Source: Candidatus Falkowbacteria bacterium
GTDB taxonomy: Bacteria; Patescibacteriota; Patescibacteriia; Patescibacteriales; GWE2-39-37
Assembly: GCA_013336275.1 (NCBI GenBank)
Contig: JAAXUA010000006.1
Location: 1 to 56,770 of the forward strand
Direction: 5' to 3'
Length of the DNA stretch: 56,770 nucleotides
Below the pieces are notes generated by a model. It worked only from the letters and a program-made list of their open reading frames with translations, made no database searches and was not told the origin of the DNA. A program made the translations under genes and the position numbers. Of this stretch, positions 52,222 to 56,770 are shown in pieces (position 1 is the first letter of the stretch; each line of letters starts with the position of its first letter).

Positions 52222-52911
52222 ATGAACGGACAGAACATTTTGCAAGGAGCGGAGGCAATCATCTTCGATATGGACGGCGTCATCGTCGATTCCGAATCGA
52301 TCCACGTGGAAGCCGAAAAGGCTGCTTGCCAGCATTTCGGCATCGAGATTCCCTTTTCCGAATGGGACGGATTCAAAGGCAAGACGGCGATCGATATCGC
52401 CTGCCACATCCTGAACACCTATTCCAAGGGCGGCGTTTCGCCCCAGCAGTTCGTCGAATGCAAAACCAGGCTCTATCTCGAGCTAGCCGCAACCGGCCTG
52501 CAGGAAATCGAAGGCGCTATCCGCTTCATCAAAGGAGCGCAATCGCTCTTCGGACTGTGTGCACTGACCACCTCGAGCAACCGAGCCATCCAAGAGCTCG
52601 TGTTCGACCGGTTCGATCTCGAACGCTACTTCGACGAAGTCCTTACCGGCGATGAGGTGGCCAACGGCAAGCCGCACCCCGAGCCTTACCTGAAGACCGC
52701 CCTGAAATTGGGCGTCCGGCCAAGCCATTGCATCGTCATCGAAGACTCTGACAATGGCGTTACCAGCGCCAAAAGCGCTGGCTGCCGCACTATCGGCATC
52801 ACCACCTCCTATCCATCGCCTCGGCTTTATAACTGCGGCGCCGACCTGGTCGTCGAGAGCTTCGCTGAACTTGCCGCGATTTTCGCTGGCTGCGCAAAGG
52901 AGGGAGTATGA
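52222..52911 (+). CDS. HAD-family phosphatase, beta-phosphoglucomutase-like
   Basis: 229 residues. HAD motif I is IIFDMDGVIVDSE (about 13-25) with both Asp residues, motif II TTSS (about 115), motif III KPHPEPYLKTALKLG (about 150) and motif IV VIEDSDNGVTSAKSAGC (about 172). A helical cap lies at about 27-95. Phosphoglycolate-, GMP- or sugar-phosphate phosphatase/mutase activity is possible. The SD GGGAGG lies 6 bases before ATG 52222. It overlaps the next gene by 4 bases. Confidence 0.92.
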   Translation: MNGQNILQGAEAIIFDMDGVIVDSESIHVEAEKAACQHFGIEIPFSEWDGFKGKTAIDIACHILNTYSKGGVSPQQFVECKTRLYLELAATGLQEIEGAIRFIKGAQSLFGLCALTTSSNRAIQELVFDRFDLERYFDEVLTGDEVANGKPHPEPYLKTALKLGVRPSHCIVIEDSDNGVTSAKSAGCRTIGITTSYPSPRLYNCGADLVVESFAELAAIFAGCAKEGV

Positions 52912-53195
52912 GAATCGAATACATCACCTGGCCCCTGCTGGCCGTCATGATGGGCGGCTGGGCCTGGATGCAGTACCGCAAAGGCGAACTGTCCGACCGG
53001 CACTACCTCTGGTTCTCAGCCATGATGGTCGGCGGCCAAATCGGCGGCTCCATCGATTGCTACGCCAAAGACAACATAGGCATGGTTTTTGTCCAGATTT
53101 ATTTCATGCTCTTTACCCTGTGGGGCGCCTTCCAGCGCTACCGCGACATCCGCTCGAGACTTTCGACAGAAACCTGCCAAGGAGGTGGCACATGA
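52908..53195 (+). CDS. Small membrane protein, strong-SD class
   Basis: 95 residues with about three hydrophobic segments: 5-22 (YITWPLLAVMMGGWAWMQ), 34-50 and 57-75. No family recognised. AAAGGAGGGAGT precedes ATG 52908, and the ATG overlaps the HAD stop (ATGA). The ATG of the next gene overlaps its stop in the same way, so the three genes are translationally coupled. Confidence 0.72.
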   Translation: MRIEYITWPLLAVMMGGWAWMQYRKGELSDRHYLWFSAMMVGGQIGGSIDCYAKDNIGMVFVQIYFMLFTLWGAFQRYRDIRSRLSTETCQGGGT

Positions 53196-53602
53196 CTTTT
53201 GACGACGCCCTCAACTCGCTTGCCACTCTGCTGAACCGGCCGATCGCCAAAAGCAGCGATGTCCTTTTCTGGGTCATCGTCGTCATGGCGATCTACTGCT
53301 CCTTCATATTCCTACTTCTCCCCGCCCTGAACTGCCGACCGAAGCGCAAAGCGGCAGTTCCTTGCCCAGAATCTGAAATCATCGTCATGGGCGAACACGA
53401 ACACAATTACTCCGCTCCGCACTTGATCGAATATGCACCGGTCGGCGGAGGACACCACACCAATTACAGCGTCATGGTCTGCAATGGCTGCATGACGGCC
53501 ATCACCTTCCCTCAGGACAATTTCCTATTGACCATACCGGAACACCAAGAATGGCTCAAATCCGGCCTCGTCGATATGGGCATCACTCTCGTTTTGGAAT
53601 AA
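53192..53602 (+). CDS. Membrane-anchored protein with His/Cys motif, strong-SD class
   Basis: 136 residues. A helix at about 24-47 (VLFWVIVVMAIYCSFIFLLLP) anchors a small domain with GEHEHNYSAPHL, GGGHHTNYSV and VCNGCMTAITFP, a possible metal-binding set. No family recognised. AAGGAGG (53179-53185) and ATG 53192 fix the start; a much longer frame upstream is a shadow of the two preceding genes. A terminator follows. Confidence 0.75.
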   Translation: MTFDDALNSLATLLNRPIAKSSDVLFWVIVVMAIYCSFIFLLLPALNCRPKRKAAVPCPESEIIVMGEHEHNYSAPHLIEYAPVGGGHHTNYSVMVCNGCMTAITFPQDNFLLTIPEHQEWLKSGLVDMGITLVLE

Positions 53603-53628
53603 CCGAAACGTTCGGCTAACATCAGCCA

Positions 53629-53656
53629 AACCCGTCTCTTACCAGGCGGGTTTTTT
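53629..53656 (+). terminator. Terminator of the HAD phosphatase operon
   Basis: AACCCG (53629-53634) with CGGGTT (53647-53652), loop of 12, then TTTT. Confidence 0.7.
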
Positions 53657-53672
53657 CATTCGGCCGATACCC

Positions 53673-53701
53673 TTGCCAAAACCCTTTTTTTCCAGTACAA
53701 T
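53673..53701 (+). promoter_or_regulatory. Promoter of uvrA
   Basis: TTGCCA (53673-53678), 17 bases, TACAAT (53696-53701). The -35 is the same TTGCCA as at the LCP operon. No LexA-like box was evident nearby. Confidence 0.6.
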
Positions 53702-53757
53702 AAGTTGCGATTTAAATAAATCTCCTTAGACCGAGTCTCGGGTTTAAATTTCCTTCC

Positions 53758-56700
53758 ATGGCCCAACAAAATGCCATCGTCATCAAGGGTGCCCGCGTGC
53801 ACAATTTAAAGAATATCGATGTCACCATCCCGCGTGACAAATTCGTCGTGATTACCGGCCTGTCCGGCTCCGGCAAGTCCAGCCTGGCGTTCGACACCAT
53901 CTACGCCGAAGGCCAGCGCCGCTATGTCGAGTCGCTTTCAGCCTACGCCCGGCAATTCATCGGCCTGATGGATAAGCCTGACGTCGATTCGATCGAAGGG
54001 CTCTCCCCTGCCATCTCCATCGACCAGAAGACCGCCTCGCATAATCCTCGTTCGACCGTCGGCACCGTTACCGAAATCTACGATTACCTGCGCCTGCTTT
54101 ACGCCCGCATCGGCGTGCCTCATTGCCCGCAATGCGGCCAGAAGGTCAAACCATATACCGTCGACGAGATCGTCAATCGCGTCACCAAGGGCTGCACTGC
54201 CAAAGAAGTAGTGCTCTTGGCTCCGATCATCAAAGACAAGAAAGGTGAACATAAGAGCGTGCTGATCGCCATCGCCAAAGCCGGCTACAGCCGTGTCCTG
54301 TTCGACAACACCATCTATTCGCTTGAGGAGGCCGAAGACCTGGCCGTCGACAAGCAGAAGAAACACAGCCTAGCCATCGTCATCGACCGCTTGACCGTTA
54401 CGACCAATAAATCCGACCTCTCCCGTTTGAGCGAGAGCGTCGAGAAAGCCCTGGACCTAGGCAGCGATGTCGTCGAAGTCATGACCGCCGACGGACAGGA
54501 ACGTGTGACCTATTCCCGCAAATTCGCTTGTCCGGATTGCGGCATCAGCCTGCCCGAACTCGAGCCGCGCAATTTCTCTTTCAACTCCCCCCACGGCGCT
54601 TGCCCTGACTGTACCGGTCTCGGCACCAAGCTGGAGATCGATCCCGTCCTGATCCTCAACAAGAACCTGACCATCGCCCAAGGCGCCATCAAGCCATGGT
54701 CGCACGGCAATACGCCGGGCCAGACTTGGCTGATGCGGATTCTCGGCACGGTCGCCGAGAAAAACGGCTTCGATCTCAACACTGCCATCAAGGACCTGAC
54801 CAAGAAACAGCTGGATATCGTCCTCTACGGCTCCGGTGACAAGAACTACCAGGTCGAATATGAAAGCGCCCGTTTCACCGGCGAGCTGACCACCGAATTC
54901 GAAGGCGTCATCCCTAATCTTGAACGCCGCTACCAACAGACCGAATCCGACTACATCCGCAAGGAAATCGAGAGCTTCATGCGCGTCCTAATCTGCCCGA
55001 CCTGCCACGGCAAACGCCTGAAGCCGGAAATGCTGGCTGTCACCATCGCCGATCTCTCGATCCAAGACGTCACCACCAAGCCGATCGACGCCTGCAAGGC
55101 CTTCTTCATCCAGCTTGAAGGCGGTTCGACCCTGACCGAGCGCGAAAAGAAAATATCCAAACTGATCTTCAAGGAAATACGTTCCCGCCTGGAGTTCCTC
55201 TCCAACGTCGGGCTTGATTACCTAACCCTCGACCGCTCGGCCAATACCCTTTCCGGCGGCGAAGCCCAGCGCATTCGCCTGGCCACCCAGATCGGGTCGG
55301 CCCTAGTCGGCGTGCTCTACGTCCTCGACGAGCCGTCGATCGGCCTGCACCAGCGCGACAACGACAAGCTGATCGAGACCCTGAAAGAGCTCCGCGATAT
55401 CGGTAACTCGGTCATCGTCATCGAACACGACGAAGCTACCATGCTAGCCGCTGACTGGCTGATCGATGTCGGCCCTGGTGCCGGCGAGCACGGCGGACAG
55501 ATCGTGGCCCAAGGCACGCCTGACCAGGTTAAAAAAGCCAAATCCCTGACCGGCGAATACCTCTCGGGCAAGAAGTCCATCGCCATTCCGGCTAAATACC
55601 GCGCGGGCAGCGGCAATTCGATCAAAATCCTCGGAGCCGAAGAGAACAATCTGAAAAATATCGATGTCGAGATTCCTTTAGGCAAATTCGTCGCCATCAC
55701 CGGCGTCTCCGGCTCCGGCAAATCGACCCTGATGATCGATATTCTGGCCACTGCCCTGAACCAGAAATTCTATCGGGCCAAAGAAATGCCTGGCAAACAC
55801 AAGCTGATCGAAGGCCTTTCCCATATCGACAAAGTCATCCATATCGACCAATCGCCGATCGGCCGCACCCCGCGTTCCAATCCGGCCACTTATACCGGCG
55901 TCTTCACTCCGATCCGCGACCTGTTCGCGAATATGCCCGAAGCCAAGATCCGCGGCTACAAGGCCGGACGCTTTTCCTTCAATGTCGTCGGCGGCCGCTG
56001 TGAAGCCTGCTCAGGCGACGGTATGGTCAAGATCGAGATGCAATTCCTGCCCGACGTCTACGTCGAATGCGAAGTCTGCCACGGCAAGCGCTACAACAAG
56101 GAAGCGCTCGAAGTCCACTACAAGGAAAAGAACATTGCCGATATCCTAGCCATGACCGTAGAAGAAGCGACCAAGTTCTTCAAAAATATCCCAGCTGTCC
56201 ATCAGAAGCTTTCGACCCTCTGTGATGTCGGTCTCGGCTATATCAAGCTCGGGCAATCGGCCACCACCTTGTCTGGCGGCGAAGCCCAGCGCATCAAACT
56301 GGCCTCGGAACTTTCGCGCCGCGCTACCGGCAAGACCTTATACATCCTGGACGAGCCGACAACAGGTCTGCACTTCGACGATATCAAGCGCCTGCTCCAT
56401 GTCTTGAACCGCTTGGTCGACAAGAACAACACCGTCCTGATCATCGAGCACAACCTCGACGTCATCAAATCGGTCGACCACATTATCGACCTCGGTCCCG
56501 AGGGCGGCGACAAGGGCGGCGAGATCGTGGCCCAAGGCACACCGAAAGAAGTAGCGAAAGTCAAAAAGAGCCTCACCGGACAATATCTAGCCAAGATCAT
56601 CAAAAAGAAAAAGCCCCGCGGAAGCGGGGCTGTTACATATGAACAAAAACGCCTCTTCCGTGAAGAAGAGGCTGCGAGTGAAGATAAGAACGTACCTCTG

Positions 56701-56766
56701 GCCCTAGAATCAGGGACAGTCCAAGCTTCGGTGGGCTTGTGCGCATGTAAGCCGCTTAAACCTTAG
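53758..56766 (+). CDS. uvrA: Excinuclease ABC subunit A
   Basis: 1002 residues; the damage-recognising ATPase of nucleotide excision repair. Two ABC modules are intact: Walker A GLSGSGKSS (about 34-42) and GVSGSGKST (about 650), signatures LSGGEAQRIRLA (about 500) and LSGGEAQRIKLA (about 840), and Walker B regions YVLDEPSIGLHQRD and YILDEPTTGLHFDD. Zinc modules CPDCG..CPDC and CEAC..CEVCHG are present. After the normal end LAKIIKKKKP the frame runs on for about 60 residues (RGSGAVTYEQKRLFREEE...) over two minus-strand terminator hairpins. That tail may not be conserved. No SD. Confidence 0.95.
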   Translation: MAQQNAIVIKGARVHNLKNIDVTIPRDKFVVITGLSGSGKSSLAFDTIYAEGQRRYVESLSAYARQFIGLMDKPDVDSIEGLSPAISIDQKTASHNPRSTVGTVTEIYDYLRLLYARIGVPHCPQCGQKVKPYTVDEIVNRVTKGCTAKEVVLLAPIIKDKKGEHKSVLIAIAKAGYSRVLFDNTIYSLEEAEDLAVDKQKKHSLAIVIDRLTVTTNKSDLSRLSESVEKALDLGSDVVEVMTADGQERVTYSRKFACPDCGISLPELEPRNFSFNSPHGACPDCTGLGTKLEIDPVLILNKNLTIAQGAIKPWSHGNTPGQTWLMRILGTVAEKNGFDLNTAIKDLTKKQLDIVLYGSGDKNYQVEYESARFTGELTTEFEGVIPNLERRYQQTESDYIRKEIESFMRVLICPTCHGKRLKPEMLAVTIADLSIQDVTTKPIDACKAFFIQLEGGSTLTEREKKISKLIFKEIRSRLEFLSNVGLDYLTLDRSANTLSGGEAQRIRLATQIGSALVGVLYVLDEPSIGLHQRDNDKLIETLKELRDIGNSVIVIEHDEATMLAADWLIDVGPGAGEHGGQIVAQGTPDQVKKAKSLTGEYLSGKKSIAIPAKYRAGSGNSIKILGAEENNLKNIDVEIPLGKFVAITGVSGSGKSTLMIDILATALNQKFYRAKEMPGKHKLIEGLSHIDKVIHIDQSPIGRTPRSNPATYTGVFTPIRDLFANMPEAKIRGYKAGRFSFNVVGGRCEACSGDGMVKIEMQFLPDVYVECEVCHGKRYNKEALEVHYKEKNIADILAMTVEEATKFFKNIPAVHQKLSTLCDVGLGYIKLGQSATTLSGGEAQRIKLASELSRRATGKTLYILDEPTTGLHFDDIKRLLHVLNRLVDKNNTVLIIEHNLDVIKSVDHIIDLGPEGGDKGGEIVAQGTPKEVAKVKKSLTGQYLAKIIKKKKPRGSGAVTYEQKRLFREEEAASEDKNVPLALESGTVQASVGLCACKPLKP
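56606..56672 (-). terminator. Two tandem minus-strand terminators inside the uvrA 3' end
   Basis: Minus strand: GCCTCTTC (56665-56672) with GAAGAGGC (56651-56658), then GTTTTTG; and GCCCCGC (56624-56630) with GCGGGGC (56613-56619), loop TTCC, then TTTTTCTTTTTG. They would end a convergent transcript coming from beyond the right edge. Confidence 0.65.
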
Positions 56767-56770
56767 CTGT

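Noticed and set aside
52754-53602. 282-residue plus-strand protein overlapping the HAD gene
   Set aside because: Only its last 136 codons have protein character and an SD/ATG (53192); the front part is an out-of-frame shadow.
56700-56770. Possible fourth copy of the hairpin repeat (TGCGCATGTAAGCCGCTTAAACC)
   Set aside because: The loop frame is only loosely similar, and no complementary arms are visible before the window ends.

Overview
The window looks like a chromosome segment of a Candidate Phyla Radiation (Patescibacteria) bacterium. This is inferred from gene content and style: many small membrane proteins without recognisable families, a giant Gly-rich/NHL-repeat surface protein, secreted proteins with the CPDGS-V-GR-GP-CEF-PCP type cysteine motif, and most core genes starting without a Shine-Dalgarno (SD) sequence. 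The genetic code is standard: TGA works as a stop, often within ATGA stop/start overlaps, so this is not a TGA=Gly lineage. No rRNA, tRNA, CRISPR array or intact insertion sequence was seen.

Layout. 1-6211 (minus) is the first 2070 codons of a giant membrane-anchored surface protein that runs off the left edge. 6341-12967 (minus) is a seven-gene operon: membrane protein, rsmI, PHP hydrolase, metG, Kazal-type secreted protein, cvpA, tsaC. 13071-14510 holds small proteins of unknown function, a lipoprotein and the first copy of a hairpin repeat. 14723-18245 (plus) is an LCP (LytR-CpsA-Psr) cell-wall enzyme, der and pth, closed by a bidirectional terminator. 18269-19749 holds a 5'-nucleotidase, a second hairpin repeat and a probable small RNA with anti-SD loops. 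19750-23215 (plus) is dprA and topA. 23267-27481 (minus) is a membrane protein, pheS, pheT and a small coiled-coil membrane protein behind a structured leader. 27737-33182 holds a strong-SD gene, a third hairpin repeat, recQ, an HD hydrolase and a flavodoxin/membrane-protein operon.

33318-42757 is accessory in character: a degenerate kinase-like protein, a GNAT acetyltransferase, a His/Cys-tailed coiled-coil protein, an AT-rich two-gene module (DUF2075 nuclease-helicase plus MazG-like pyrophosphohydrolase), a Cys-rich microprotein with a long folded leader, a methyltransferase/hydrolase pair, and an HNH endonuclease coupled to a caspase-like protease. 42850-52045 (minus) is a seven-gene operon: rmuC, nucleotidyltransferase, O-antigen ligase-like protein, M16 peptidase, phospholipase C-like protein, pgeF and a UvrD-RecB-like helicase-nuclease. 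52222-53602 (plus) is a strong-SD three-gene operon led by a HAD phosphatase. 53758-56766 is uvrA.

DNA repair and processing genes (uvrA, recQ, topA, dprA, rmuC, uvrD-recB) and translation genes (metG, pheS, pheT, rsmI, tsaC, pth, der) make up the core. The most unusual signals are: (1) a stand-alone minus-strand RNA gene at about 19396-19683 with two hairpin loops that copy the CCUCCUU tail of 16S rRNA; (2) an interspersed hairpin family whose loop is fixed and whose arms covary; (3) the HNH/caspase-like gene pair; (4) the AT-rich DUF2075/MazG island; (5) a split between SD-less core genes and seven accessory genes with strong SDs.
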